From contig JBANSL010000020.1 in NCBI GenBank assembly GCA_037127255.1, positions 57,671,598 to 57,735,597 on the forward strand: 64,000 nucleotides of DNA, in the 5' to 3' direction. Positions 24,329 to 37,294 of this stretch are shown here, piece after piece. The notes under the pieces are model-generated. The model was not told where the DNA came from and ran no database searches. It saw nothing but the letters and a program-made list of their open reading frames with translations. Position 1 is the first letter of the stretch. The number at the start of each line of letters is the position of its first letter. A program made the position numbers and the translations under genes. Origin of the DNA: Persicaria tinctoria (Eukaryota > Streptophyta > Magnoliopsida > Caryophyllales > Polygonaceae).

Positions 24329-24939
24329 GATCAACATATATATACACCATAACTACTTAAGTCCGTTTGGTGTACTTGTGAACGACATCATGTGGCTTGT
24401 TTGTTCATATTTTCAATGTGGGACTCTTTAATCTCTTTACATCTCTCAATACGCATCTGCAACTGCAAATAATTAAAGTCGTTAGAACTCGTGATACCAT
24501 ACTGAAGCCCATTAGTACTTGTGATTGCGTACACCGTGCACGTACGCCCATGTGCTAGCAGCCTAGCGCATAAATGATTAATTAGTTAGTTAATTATAAG
24601 GTAAGGAAAGACTTTATATTAAAGGAGTATTAAAAGGAAAGGCTCTATAAAAGGAGTATTGATTAAATGATTGATCAATTTTGTTGGAATATCGCAATAA
24701 TAGTGGAGTGAAAATAAATATAAAAATATAGGGGGTGGTGGAATGCGTTCTTATTAATTACATCATATCTTAAAATTTTGTGTTAGAAGAATGAATCCCG
24801 ACCTTATAATTAAAAACAAAAATAAACCCAACAGCCATTTAAAACTAGCTATTACCCTCGTTGAAAACATGTACAATAAACCTTAAAAAAAAGGTTAATA
24901 AAAAATGAGTTTAAATTCCGAAACATTAATTAAGATTAA

Positions 24940-25765
24940 CCACCTATTATTCAATTGTCCCATTTTAAAAGCCTCGATCCAATTTTGTCACAAAAAATTG
25001 CTAACAAAGTTAACTCAATTTATGTCGTCTCAACTACTAAATCGGATACATTGCTTAGCCTTAGATCTGATTTAGGGAATCAGGACTGCTCCACTCTTGC
25101 CTTTGTTTGGTGGAGCATCTGGTTCTTCCGAAACAAGATGCTATTCGACAACATTGATCCTAACCCTAGAGCCATCATGGCCTTCACCATGGATCAAATT
25201 TGTAATTGAAATAAGACCAGATCCCCGAGGTTCCAAAATCGAGCCCAACTACCACAATAAAAGTAAGATGTCGCTGCAAATGATCTATGCATAGATCTGA
25301 GTGGTACAAACTAAATTCCGATGGTGCACTATCCCCCGCTATTTGCAGAACTTATGGGTACCTCATCCGCGATGACATATGCCAAGTCCTTTTCTCGGAA
25401 GCCGGTATTTCGCCTCTCTCGTCCATCATTGGCGCAGAAGGGTACAACTTGTGGAAAGGCTTATTAAAGGCCATTAAGCTTAATATCAAATTTATTTGCA
25501 TAGAAGGAGACAACCTCGGTATAATTGACAATCTCAAGACTGGTATTTCGTGCGCAAGCGAGATTGAGACTCTTATCCGACTATCTATTATCTCTACTTC
25601 ATTTCTCAGGATTTGAGTTCTCCCACATCTTTAGGGAAGGAAATCGTGCAGCGTGCCGTCTTTCGCATTTAAACCACATCTTTTCCTGCGCGCTCTACTC
25701 CCCTATATACTGATGCTGTTTTGCGTTGTCAATCTTCCAAATTCTTTCCGGTTAAAAAAAAAAAG
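24940..25765 (+). mobile_element. LINE 3' fragment with RNase H domain, plus strand
   Basis: Degraded non-LTR retrotransposon end. A DSTLAFVWWSIWFFRNKMLF-like stretch (about 25085-25150) matches the region before RNase H. An RNase H domain follows (KLNSDGALSP near 25310, then CIEGDNLGIIDNL near 25500 and HIFREGNRAACRLSH at 25625-25670). Several frame changes make it non-functional. An A-run at about 25754-25765 is the 3' tail. It is from a different family than the LINE at 34686-42952. Confidence 0.75.
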
Positions 25766-27600
25766 AAGCTAGCATAAAACCGGTGATCTCAATTGAGACA
25801 TTAGGGCATGCGAATGACTGAAGATCAATATCATCAATCTACATATAATTTACTTTGATTTATATATTGTATAATCATAATACTATACTATATAGTTAAG
25901 GTGGGGATTTTTCTTGGATCATCAAAATCTAGATCTGTTACTCAATATTTTTTAATAAAAAAATCAGGATTGTATGGATTACGATTTGTATAAATTAATA
26001 GGGAGTGACATAGGATGGTCCCCAATTCCCCCTTTGGCCTTTGCACAGCCTCATCAAATTATTTGGAAGATAGCCTCATCTCTTCATCTGCATTATATCG
26101 ATCACCTCTGTGTGTGTGTGTATATATATATATAATAATTTAATTTATCAAGTCAAATATAAACAGATGGGTATTTCTGTATACATATATTCCAATAATG
26201 GCAACTGTTACGGAGTACTGTATTAATTAATTAACCTCCATTTAATTAATTAATATGTTTGAAAAAATGGGCAGGAAAAAAGGAAGAATTTGGAAGTGAT
26301 GGCTGTGCTTGCATAGTTGCATTGCATATTGTATGTAATGTAATAGTGTGCATAAATTGGCGTGTAAACACTTTGAGTTGCCACATGCTCTTGACGCCGA
26401 CTTTACCTATTTATTTCCCCTCTTTCGGCTCACTCTATTTTTACCTGTTCTTAATTATGTTTAAAATGTCTATACTCTATATATTCATTATAATTTTATT
26501 ACCCTAAATCCATTTTACTAATAATATATATAGCCAATCTTTGAAAACTATGAATTGCAGAATGTCATTCTCACACGGAGCTTATTCGAGGAGAATGAGT
26601 CCTTTTTTGTTCGTATATATATTTATTTAGTTTGTTTAAAAGCGAATTGAATTTGAGATAAATCTAAATTTGAGTTTGAACTTAAAAATATGCTAATTAA
26701 TATATTTAACTCATTTAGTAAAATGAAAAACTCGAGCCGAGATGGAGCTACACAAACTCATGAGCTGAAGAAGCCTTACATGTATGCCCATGATCGAGAC
26801 AATAACCTAATTAAGGGACATTTGAAAATTTTATAAATTCCATAAAATTCGAGCTGATTTAAGTTGAACAAAATCCCAGTTTGAAATGTGCGAATGATCA
26901 GCACTAGTCAACCTTTTTTCGAGTTTAACCACTTGACTCTCAAATAACAACCATACTCATAAACTACACTTTTGACTCTTGAGTGTCGTCTCTCTTTCTA
27001 AAGAAAAGCATATAATGAAAATTACTATGTGGTTTTCTCACATATATCGGAAATATTGAGATTGATTAAACAACATATATCAATTTAAATGGAGAGTCTC
27101 TCAAAATTCTAACTTAAAATCAATAATTAAGGATGGAGAGTTTCCAACTAACTCAGACTCGCGAGTTTCGGCGGCGTGCAACCAAAGCTTATCTAAACTG
27201 GCCAGTCCGTACCCCCCAATGAAGATGCGTCTTCAACTCAAAACAAGGTACATCGGTCATATATATGGCATCTTCACTCCTCCTTTACTCTCTCTCTCTT
27301 ATTTCTTCTTTCCCAAAATTAAACAGCACCTGCAACAAACCCTTCCGTTAGAAACTTTGCCAGATCCATCCATCAGTAAATTGCAATCAAATCTTGATTT
27401 CCCGAATTGAAACCCCCTCACCCACTTCTTAGAATTTGCCTCATTTATGTCTTGATAGTTACTCCCCCTATAGCCTCTCCCCTCTGCATCATTACTACTC
27501 CAATCAGATTCTCTCTTTCAATCCCTAGCCATAGCTAATTCCCTCACTTTTAATTTGGCAACTGCGCACTTTCGATCAATCGAATTGAGAGCTCGATCCC
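25766..27600. other. Upstream region of the TCP gene
   Basis: AT-rich intergenic DNA with a (TG)n/(TA)n microsatellite at about 26109-26135 and a repeat patch with gagctcgagccgag-like words at 26620-26780. The CT-rich part from about 27270 to 27600 may be the TCP promoter and leader. No gene was recognised. Confidence 0.45.
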
Positions 27601-27618
27601 AATTTCAAGCTGCTATAC

Positions 27619-28086
27619 ATGGAATCGATGATGAGCTTCCCCAGTTTCATCTACCTCGTAAGTGTTTTTCAACTTAGTTCTCTCGATTTCTTCCTAATTT
27701 CCTGGGGATGTTCAATTCAGATCTGACATCTGTAATGAATTCATAAAATTAAGGTTTTAATTCTCCACACTTACTATTATTCATGGATTAATTCATCCTT
27801 TCTGCTTTAAATCTGCTCGCTCTTACTACAGATCGAATCAGGCATATAAACCCTAATTTCCGATCCCAAATTTATGAACTTGATAAAGATTCAAGCTTTA
27901 GATCCACGAATTAATAGCGCGTGTAATCATATGTATAGATACTCATTTAATTTCATATATTGTTTAATTTTGAAGCTAAATTTCACAATTTCGTTTGAAT
28001 GATTTCATGCAGCAGCTGCAGATGGCAGTACTGTAATTAATGCAAGCAATCAACTCTTTCTGGTACAAGAAGATCGATCATCGAAG
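27619..28086 (+). promoter_or_regulatory. TCP 5' leader with probable intron and upstream reading frame
   Basis: A donor (ctacctc then gtaagtg, intron from 27658) and an acceptor (catgcag, about 28012) suggest a leader intron of about 355 bases. An ATG at 27619 begins a short frame (MESMMSFPSFIYL) that, after splicing, would run a few more codons and stop at TAA before the main ATG. Such an upstream frame could lower translation of the TCP protein. This is inference from splice-like motifs. Confidence 0.45.
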
Positions 28087-29142
28087 ATGATGAATAACTC
28101 AACAGATGACAAAAGCACTATCCCTTCCAAGCTCGAAAACAGCACCAACGATGACGACAAACTGTCAAAGGCATTAGCTCGTGTGGCTTCATTCTCATCC
28201 GCCGCCACCACCACCACCACGACGTCGAGGCAATGGGCCGGGTTCAAGAACCCGAGGATCGTGCGAGTGTCGCGCACGTTCGGCGGGAAGGACCGCCACA
28301 GCAAGGTGTGCACCATCCGAGGCCTAAGGGACCGGAGGATCCGGCTCTCGGTCCCGACGGCGATCCAGCTCTACGACCTCCAAGACCGGCTCGGCCTGAG
28401 CCAGCCGAGCAAGGTGATTGATTGGCTTCTAGACGCGACAAAGCTCGACATCGACAAGCTGCCGCCCCTCCAAATCCCTCCCGGGAGCTTCGTCGACTTC
28501 CACCAGCAATCCATCTTCGGCCAATTGTCGAATCCTAATTCGATTGTGGCTCCTCCTCATCAGCTCACACCCTATCTTGATGCGAATTTGGCCTTGATGA
28601 AGGCCGATACCTCCTCGGGAATGATGCTTCCGAGCAAGGAAGGGATCAATATCAATGATGAAGTCGATGAGGATGAGGATGAGGACGATGAAGACCACTC
28701 AATGGCCGAAGCTAAGGACCAATCAAGTGTTCAAGTTTCGGCTCAGAGCTTCTTCCCAATGGCCGGGGGCAATGGCTTCTTCCCGGGATTGCCTTACAGT
28801 AACATGTACCATTGGGATCCGTCTAGTCTTTCGTTATCTCAATTCGGAGGCCATGGAGGATCTTCGGTACCTTCTCAATCCGAAGATCCTCATCATATGA
28901 ACAACAACTACAGTACTGGTGGTGGTGGTGGTGGCGGAGCTGGTAGTACACCTCAGTTGTTCTTTTGCCCACCTCTAGCAACCACATCTCTCTTCCCACA
29001 GCACGACAACCGGTTTCATCTATCGAATACTTCGTTCTCTGGGATGAGGGACTTCGTTCCCCACGACGTGCATTCGGGAGATCAGCACAATGCAGGTCAT
29101 CAGCAGGATAAAGATCATCATCATCATCATCATGGCAATTAA
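28087..29142 (+). CDS. TCP17: Class II (CIN-type) TCP transcription factor, TCP5/13/17 clade
   Basis: Plant-specific DNA-binding regulator of cell proliferation and differentiation in leaves and flowers. It is uninterrupted in one exon (351 aa), as is usual for TCP genes. The non-canonical bHLH TCP domain spans about residues 66-125: basic part [20 protein letters not shown], then [17 protein letters not shown] and the second helix [11 protein letters not shown]. The lack of the class I basic-region deletion places it in class II. The extended [10 protein letters not shown] after the domain and the overall layout suggest the TCP5/13/17 group, which lacks the miR319 site; I see no such site. 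Other parts are an acidic run (191-204), a Gly run (278-285) and a His run near the C-terminus (344-349). The first of two adjacent ATGs was taken. Its position near RPA1 and GDPD matches Arabidopsis chromosome 5. Confidence 0.93.
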   Translation: MMNNSTDDKSTIPSKLENSTNDDDKLSKALARVASFSSAATTTTTTSRQWAGFKNPRIVRVSRTFGGKDRHSKVCTIRGLRDRRIRLSVPTAIQLYDLQDRLGLSQPSKVIDWLLDATKLDIDKLPPLQIPPGSFVDFHQQSIFGQLSNPNSIVAPPHQLTPYLDANLALMKADTSSGMMLPSKEGININDEVDEDEDEDDEDHSMAEAKDQSSVQVSAQSFFPMAGGNGFFPGLPYSNMYHWDPSSLSLSQFGGHGGSSVPSQSEDPHHMNNNYSTGGGGGGGAGSTPQLFFCPPLATTSLFPQHDNRFHLSNTSFSGMRDFVPHDVHSGDQHNAGHQQDKDHHHHHHGN

Positions 29143-29970
29143 CCACATTGCCTTATGATTGAGCCGAAGCTCGATCTAATACTTCATATGTTTGCGCGAT
29201 GAAATCGACAATGCTAGCAGCTTGTTAGAATTGGATGAAGAACATATATGGTTGCAGATGAGTATGATATGAGATACAGGTAAGGAATTTACTGCTTAAT
29301 TTTTATAAATGTATACTGTATGCTTAATTGTATCAATTTACAGATATATTGTGTAATGGTGTGAGCCAAAGTGTGGTAGGCTTTGTGTAAGATTGACTGA
29401 TTGATCATTATCTTTTATATATTTTATGAATAACTATATAGTTTTGTTACTTAACTAATTAAAATATATGCATGTTTGAAAGAGAATTAAAGCATTAATT
29501 AGTTTTCATAAAATAAGAGTTCCAGTACTTAGGAATTCATATGATCAGTTGCTTCTGCTGGTTTGAATCTCCCTTTGTGCGCCAATTTTATTTTATTTTT
29601 CATGTATAACAAATAATGTTATAATGTAAATATATAAATCATAATATATATATAGCTAGGTTAATTAGTTCCTTAGAGAATATTATATATATAGTTATAA
29701 GTTAAATTAGGTCATTTTGTGTTTATTTCATGCCTTTTTTAAGGTATTTCATGCTATTTTAGGTTCCAAAATTTAGATTGAGGCAAAGCTATGACTTTGT
29801 TTGGTTAAACGCAAGAAGTTTAATTCCCGGGAAGTTAACTTCCTATAGGAACTCAATTTCCATATATATTATAAATTAATGGGAATTGAGAAAATGTGTT
29901 TGGTCCCATTTTGGATTACAAGAATTAAAATTAAAAAAATTCAATATAAAAAAGTGGAAGTAAAACGTAG
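29143..29970. other. TCP 3' region and AT-rich intergenic DNA
   Basis: Includes the probable 3' untranslated region (possible end signals around 29320-29420). A repeat-like patch with tttgtttggttaaacg at about 29797 shares words with 13081-13441. No gene seen. Confidence 0.4.
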
Positions 29971-30390
29971 GCCTCGTTTGGCTACTTTTCTACTTCTAGG
30001 CTAGGTAAGTGCAAAATTTCAGAAATTATGTTTCAACATATGTGTTTGATTTTCATTTTGTAAATAAAGAAAACCCACAAATTGAAATTCCTGTCAATTT
30101 CAATTCTTATGAAATGGTGGAATTGAACTTACCTTGAAAAGGGTGGGTAAGATCTACTTCCTTTTTTCTATTATCCAAATTAAAATCTCCTATTATTTTA
30201 ATTTTTTATAAAAAAAACATCCAATTTTAAATAGGATTAATTTTAAAAACAAAGGGCAAATGGTTATAAGAGTAATTTTAAATAAATTACCCCAAAAGTT
30301 CCATGTTTAACCAAATAAAATATAGGAATTGAATTCACAGGAAATGAAATTTCTCAGGAGGTCTAATTCCTACGTTTAACCAAACGAGGC
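29971..30390. mobile_element. Candidate MITE with GCCTCGTTTGG termini
   Basis: The segment begins GCCTCGTTTGG and ends CCAAACGAGGC, an exact 11-bp inverted repeat enclosing 420 bp of AT-rich non-coding DNA. This fits a small hAT- or Harbinger-type MITE. The target duplication is not clear, so the family is open. Confidence 0.55.
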
Positions 30391-31959
30391 TTACCCATGC
30401 GGGACTAGGCAAGGAAACTTTCTCCAAAATGGGGAATTTAAAATTCACAGGAATTCAACTTCCTGGGTTTTTCGTGACAAAAAAAAAATCAACTAAACTA
30501 GCTCATACATTTACTTCATGAAAATTTCTACTTCCCGAGTTATGCATATCAGCCTATATAAATCAATTAATAAGTCATATTTGAAAAAAATTCAGTATTT
30601 TTTTTATAAAATTGTTTTATACTGATTTTTTTTGTTTTTTGGTTTCAATTTAGGGTTTAATTATTTTCCAAATCAATAAATTTAAATGCATATTCAAATG
30701 AATCATATCTTTTCTTCTTTACTGGTTAAATATAATTCATGATCATCTAGCTCATTTAATTACTATCAGACAATCCAATTCAATCACTTTTCTGATGATC
30801 ATTGTTCGAAAAAAAATATTTACACTGAGTTCTATATATTCAAGTATATAGTATATTTGAGATTATATAAAATATACATATAAAATAATTAATACCCAGT
30901 ATATAATATAAGAGAGTCAAAAGGGTGTCCTTTTAGAGAAATGCATGTTAAGAAAGCAGAAGGGAGGTTTTGGGTGTGGTGTCTGTTGAGAGATATACTC
31001 CTAGTTGATGACTTTACAATAATACTCTGAGCAGCAGCACGTACGTACACCTATCCTCTCTACATTTCCTGATAAAGGAGATGACCCCCAACTGTTACAC
31101 TTACTTGTTGTTTCTCTTATTTATTTATTATTAAAGCTCTACCAGTGATGGAGAGTAACTACAGCAGCTGCCATGTGAATGAACAACAACAACATTCACT
31201 TTTACACCGGTACCGGTAAAAAAGTAACTCCACAACTTCATCCATACAGACTAAACAGTATCCAATTACCTCCCTCTCTATATATCGATCGATCTGTACT
31301 ACATTGACCTCGATCGCCACAGCTCATAGATCGGATCGATGGATGGAGATGACACCTTGTAATGAATAATGATCATAGAGTCTAAAGGGCAGAGGGGACC
31401 GTGTGGTAAGCAAATGGTTGGGTAAAAATTTTGGGAGCAACATTAAAAAAAATAGTATTGCTAGGTAATTTTTTTTAGCATTCTTAATTTATTAAGCCAT
31501 AATCAAGTCCATATATATTTACATTAAATTAAAATATAATAAAAACTTTTCATCTTAATCTTTCTCCGAATTCTCTCTATCATAGTATCATGTGTGTGTC
31601 TAGAATCTCTACCAACGTCTTTCAACTATTGTTTAATTTGGCTCTTAATTATGTTTTTAGTATTCATCTATGAGTCTTATCATTATGGCTATAGAATTTT
31701 AAATTTCGTAGGGTTTAAAATTGTTTTATGGTTTGATTGTAGAAAATGAAATAAGTGGGTTTTAAACCGTCTATTGTTTATACTTTATATAATCCATTAT
31801 TTTAAAATCGACGATTTTAAATCTCTTTTAAATTCTTAATGAAATACTATATAATTAGAAATTTTATTTTAACTAGACAAAATTTTATCTCTTTGTTGTG
31901 ATTATTTTTTCGCTCACCTAGCTTTAAATTACTAGATCCGCCACTGCTAAAGGGTACCC
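30391..31959. other. Intergenic sequence, no gene recognised
   Basis: AT-rich, with many cgatcgatc and tatata words. No domain-bearing frame, no clear element borders. Confidence 0.4.
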
Positions 31960-32215
31960 TTATAGTTTGAGTAGTGTATTAGTTTAGATTAGGGTATTAG
32001 AAATTAAGGGTATAATTACCCTATTGATTGTAATCGAGGGGCATCCAATGAATAATCAAACACATTACCTATCTCTTCTAATCTCTCTCGTTCTATCTTC
32101 TTCTTCCCTAAACTTCTAAACTCTACCTCTCAATCCCCTTCCTTCTGTTCATCAATCCCTCCACGAGCTTCCATGGGAGCATAACCTGTCCCTCCTTTCA
32201 GGACATAACACACCT
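31960..32215. mobile_element. LTR-like remnant (probably Ty1-copia type), copy A
   Basis: Contains attagggtat...aattaccctattgattgtaa, CT-rich sequence with ctctctcgttctatcttctt, and ends caggacataaca. A similar arrangement, including ctctctcgttctatctt and gacataaca, recurs at 32850-33046 plus 34362-34370, so the two may be degenerate LTRs. No internal pol domains were found. Confidence 0.45.
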
Positions 32216-32269
32216 TAACTCGAAACAGAAGGAGGGAAGGAAACTTGCAACTTCAAAGGTAAACGGTGA

Positions 32270-32790
32270 TTTTTTTTTTTTTTTAAATCAAGGTAATAAT
32301 TCAAAATACCCGATAACACCAATGCTGGGTAAATTGAGAGGCCGAAACAAACGAAAATAGGCTAACCATCATGATACTAGTAAGCTGAAATATAAATATA
32401 CGAGCCCTAGTCGAACAAAGAAACAAAATGCCAACGAAATGAGAAAGTGGAGGGAGACTTCGGGATGAAACTGTGAATAATAAGAACACGGCGAAGCCTA
32501 TTAGCTTCCACGACGTCTCTTCGCCGGAGAGATTGCAGTAGAAACACGAGAAAGTGACGCCTGGGAAGTGGGGACCGACAACGTTTCCCCACGAGAGACC
32601 TTCGAAAGCCATAAACACTATCACGATCCTCTTAATCAACAGGGTGAATGGGACTACAACCTCCTCTGAAACAAAACACAGGCATGCCAAAATCATCGAC
32701 TTCACCAAAAAGAGTAGATCTTTTTTTTGGTGACAAACGACATAGAGCAGGGCTCCCCTTTTATTCAACAAAAGTAAACATTACACATGA
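32270..32790 (-). mobile_element. Retroposed sequence of unknown family, minus strand
   Basis: A T-run at 32270-32284 marks a probable A-tail on the minus strand. The minus frame 32301-32771 is open for 156 codons (MLNKRGALLYVVCHQK...), but I recognise no domain. Words gtaaac flank both ends (aaggtaaacgg at 32260 and aaagtaaacat at 32772), a possible short duplication. It lies between the two LTR-like pieces. It could be a LINE or SINE tail or a processed copy of a transcript. Confidence 0.4.
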
Positions 32791-32849
32791 CATATAAGTT
32801 GGGAGGAAGTCCCATTTGCATCCATATGAAGAAATTTGTAAACTGTAAT

Positions 32850-33046
32850 GACCTATTAGGGAATTAGGGTATAAATACCCATAGCCATTGTAATTGTGGA
32901 TATCCAAGTAATAAACTAAAAGTTACCCTACCTCTCTCGTTCTATCTTTTCTATCTCTCCCTCTGAATTCTTAACTTCACCTTCTACCTCTAATCTCCTC
33001 TCGAATCTCTATCTTCCACTCTCAATCTCACGAGGATCCCACTTAG
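32850..33046. mobile_element. LTR-like remnant copy B, interrupted by a hAT element
   Basis: Resembles copy A at 31960-32215. It is cut at ccacttag (33039-33046), the target duplication of the hAT element, and its last bases (gacataaca) lie at 34362-34370 on the other side. Confidence 0.45.
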
Positions 33047-34353
33047 CAGAGGCGGAGCCAGGGGGCATGGGGGAGCACGTGCCCCCCCCATCCGATAAAT
33101 TACCTAGGTGTATTTTCCTCGTCACTAGCTTCGTTTTGATATATAATACGTCCTAATTCGACATATGAGTAAAAAGTTATGAATGTTTGAAAATTGTAGG
33201 TGTATTAATTACTTTAAGTTTATTTCAATAGACTATAATACTTTTATATTTTATTTAAATTGACATTCACATATTATAAATCATCTCAAGAGCTTCGAAA
33301 TCATAGGTTATATTACTTTTTTTTTTTTTTACAGTAGGCAAGAAGTAAGCGGTCCTACGAAAGTAAGGTATCACCATGATCATCCTCGCGGATGATGTTA
33401 CACAGATCCCTACAAGTAGGGAGATTACTAAGCTTACAAGTATCTCTAGACTTAGCTATGAAATTCGATGTCTTGTTTGCTTCCCTGTAGCAATGCCTGA
33501 ACTCTATGCTGTCAAAACTGGAGTTAAGGTTCTTGATAAATTCCACTTCCCTCAAGAATTCCCATCTGACGTGACTTCTATCATTAATGGCCTTGATTAC
33601 TTCCAGACAATCTCCTTCCACTATGACTCTCTTTAGGCCTCTAGAAAAGGCTAGATTTACACCTGCACAAAACGCAACAGCTTTTGTTTGGATAGCAGAT
33701 GAAGCTGCCAATTCAGATTGAAAAATGCCAACCACAGATCCATTGTGATCCCTAATGATCACTCCCACATGACAATCGCTCGTGGGCTTTAGTGAACCAT
33801 CTACGTTGATTTTGTAGATAGCCCTAGGCGGTTTTGTCCATTTCGAGTTGCGTTTCCTTTTAGTGTTATGGTTTATTTGGGGGATCGGTTTTTCGTTTGC
33901 TGAACGCCAATCAGCAGTGTCCGATAATGCTCGAAGTGCTATAACATGAGGTGTTAACGTATTCTTATTCCTAAAGATTCGGTCATTTCTAGATTCCCAT
34001 ATTTGGTAAGAAGTTACACAAGTTAAATTTTTTATATCTAGTCATACACTATTGCATGTTAAGAATACAACAAGTTAAATATTGACTCAATGTTTATTTA
34101 TTGCGTTTCATATCCTTATTTTTTTTAGTTTTCTTTTCTTCAACTATTTAATTTATTTATTATATTTCTTTATATTTTTAATGGAGAAAAATATCAGAGT
34201 TTTATCATAAATCGAAGTCATGTTATTTTAAAATAACATCATTTAATTTATAATTATCATATTACATAGAGATCGTTATGCTACTTTAATCTAAAACGAC
34301 ACCATATATATATAATCGTGTCCCCCACTAAAAAAATTCTGGCTCCGTCAATG
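33047..34353. mobile_element. hAT-like element with nested LINE fragment
   Basis: Starts CAGAGGCGGAGCCAGG and ends CTGGCTCCGTCAATG, an inverted repeat sharing CGGAGCCAG. It is flanked by ccacttag (33039-33046) and cgacttag (34354-34361), 7 of 8 matching. The family is the same CAGNGGCGGANCC group seen at 15412 and 54483. The interior contains a LINE piece (33319-34010). No hAT transposase is left. Confidence 0.8.
33319..34010 (-). mobile_element. LINE 3' fragment with RNase H, minus strand
   Basis: A T-run at 33319-33332 is the A-tail. The minus frame carries WESRNDRIFRN (about 33985), then the RNase H start KINVDGSLKPTSDCHVGVII (about 33810-33755), IVEGDCLEVIKAI and HCYREANKTSNFIA, ending near 33355. 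The RNase H part is intact but has no upstream RT, so this is a 5'-truncated insertion. It differs from the other two LINE families in the window. Confidence 0.82.
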
Positions 34354-34671
34354 CGACTTAGGACATAACAAAATTGAGCTATGCACGTAGGCGGCAATGG
34401 CATGGACAAAGAGTGAGAACCTAATGGTAAATTCATAGCAAACGTAGCAAGAACATCGGCTATTGAATTCATTGTGGACAATTTTTTTTGTGGCCAATGA
34501 TTCTGAATTGTAAACCATACATATTGCAATGGCCGGTGGCTATCAATTCGGGGCTTTCGGTTTTTTGGGCTATGGCCCGTGGCTATCAATTGGGCCTAAC
34601 TATGTGGGCCTAATGGATGCTCAATGGACCCGTTTGGATCGATGAATTATGATGTACAGAGTGATTATGTA

Positions 34672-34685
34672 ACTTAAGTATCATT
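34672..34685. repeat. Left 14-bp target-site duplication of the full-length LINE
   Basis: acttaagtatcatt, identical to 42953-42966 at the other end of the element. Confidence 0.93.
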
Positions 34686-36384
34686 TTTTATTTTTTGATT
34701 AGGTAAAAATTCGGATTCGCCGAGGCGCTATCTGATAGCATCCTTTCGGATGAGGTCGAGAAGACCTGGATTAGTAAGCAATTCTGGGTTTATGGTATAA
34801 CGGGCCAATTTGGTAATACAATTAGTCACCTGGTTACCTTTGCGAAGTATGTGAAAAATTCTAACTTCGTGAAACCCACGGAGTAGGCAAGAAATTTCAG
34901 ACATTATCATTTCGATTTCCCATGGGCATTTCGTCCCATATTTCAGATAATTAATAATTATTTGGGAATCTCCTTCAATTATGAGTTTTTCTGTGCACAA
35001 ATCAATTGCTTTTTTTTTCCTAAAAATAATGCCCGTGCCTCCGATAATAGGGCAGACTCTTTTCCAAATGTCATTCCTCCGGCTGTAATTGGCTCTCCTC
35101 TCCAGTTTCGGATAATAAAACCTGCTGAGCTGTCACCTAGGTGTGGCGCCGAGCCATCAAAGTTTAATTTCAGAAAGTCCTTTGGGGGTTTTATCCATTT
35201 TTTATTCGTCTTGTTTCTTTTTGTGTTATTAAATCGAATTTCTTTACCATTTCCTTTATGTTTTCCTTCTGTATGTTCACTTATGGCCCTAATCCAGTTG
35301 GTCATATGCACTTTGACGGTTTGATTATGGTTCTCAATTGATGGTTGTTTCTGTTGTCTAAAAACTACTTGGTTTCTCGTGAGCCAGGCCACCCACCAGC
35401 TATAGGCCATTTCTTGTCTCTATTTACCGTTCAAATGTTCCGCTAGCTTGTTCATGATGGGTTTAATCTTCCTTGACGATTGCATTACATTAGTTACTAA
35501 CCCTCGAATCTTGTTGTCAATATTCTTGAAAAAAGAATTGTATTTACATTCCAAGAAAATATGGGCTGCATCTTCTTCATGGTGGTTACATATTGGACAG
35601 TACGGAGGTATAGAAACACCTCGTTTAGATAGTAATGTCGTAGTTGGTAGTCCTTCTTGTGCCACTTTCCATAAGAAATTCTTTACTTTCGGTGCAACAT
35701 CAGTCTTCCAAATCCAATTATTGTCATCTATTATCAAATCAGTGTTTTTTGTCACTAATTTATATGCACTGGACGTCGAGAACCATCCGTTTTTGTCTGC
35801 CCACCAATAAAGTCGGTCCTCCAAAGGTACTGACGGTACATGAAATTGTGATATTTTGCTCTACTATGCTACTCGGTAGGACTGTTCCAAGTTTTTGGAC
35901 GTTCCAGTTTCCATTACTCAAATATGTATCCACCGTCTCATTTATGTCTATCACATTTGGCTGAGTACAATATTGTATGAGTGGTTGAAGATTATTCCAC
36001 CTATCTTGCCAGAACTTAATGGTCTTGCCATTTCCCATTGTCCATATTAGTCCTGATTTGAAAGTTGGAATTAATTTTCGCAATTGAGACCATTGCCATG
36101 AGGCAGGGCCTTTTCCTTCATACTTTAGTATGTGTTCCGTTTTCAGGTACTTATGTTGAATGATTCTAACCCACATATTGTCAGGTTCCGCCATAATTTT
36201 CCATAACAGCTTTAGCTGTAATGCCTCATTCATGTCATGAGTTTTCCGGATGCCCACTCCTCCAGCCACTTTTGGTCTACATACTCTGTCCCACCCAATT
36301 AGCGGTTTGTGTTTGCTATCTTTGTTCTAGAAGAAAGACCTATTAATTTGGTCCAATTGTTTATGTATTTTTGGTGGTAACATA

Positions 36385-36392
36385 AAGCTTTG
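36385..36392. repeat. Left 8-bp target duplication of the hAT element in the LINE
   Basis: aagctttg, identical to 37295-37302. Confidence 0.9.

Positions 36393-37294
<902 letters not shown>

Noticed and set aside
28233..28441. Alternative frames overlapping the TCP domain
   Set aside because: GC-rich shadows of the TCP coding sequence.
29155..29176. tgattgagccgaagctcgatc after the TCP stop, resembling miR171
   Set aside because: Only the first half matches the conserved microRNA, and I see no hairpin precursor; likely chance in the 3' untranslated region.
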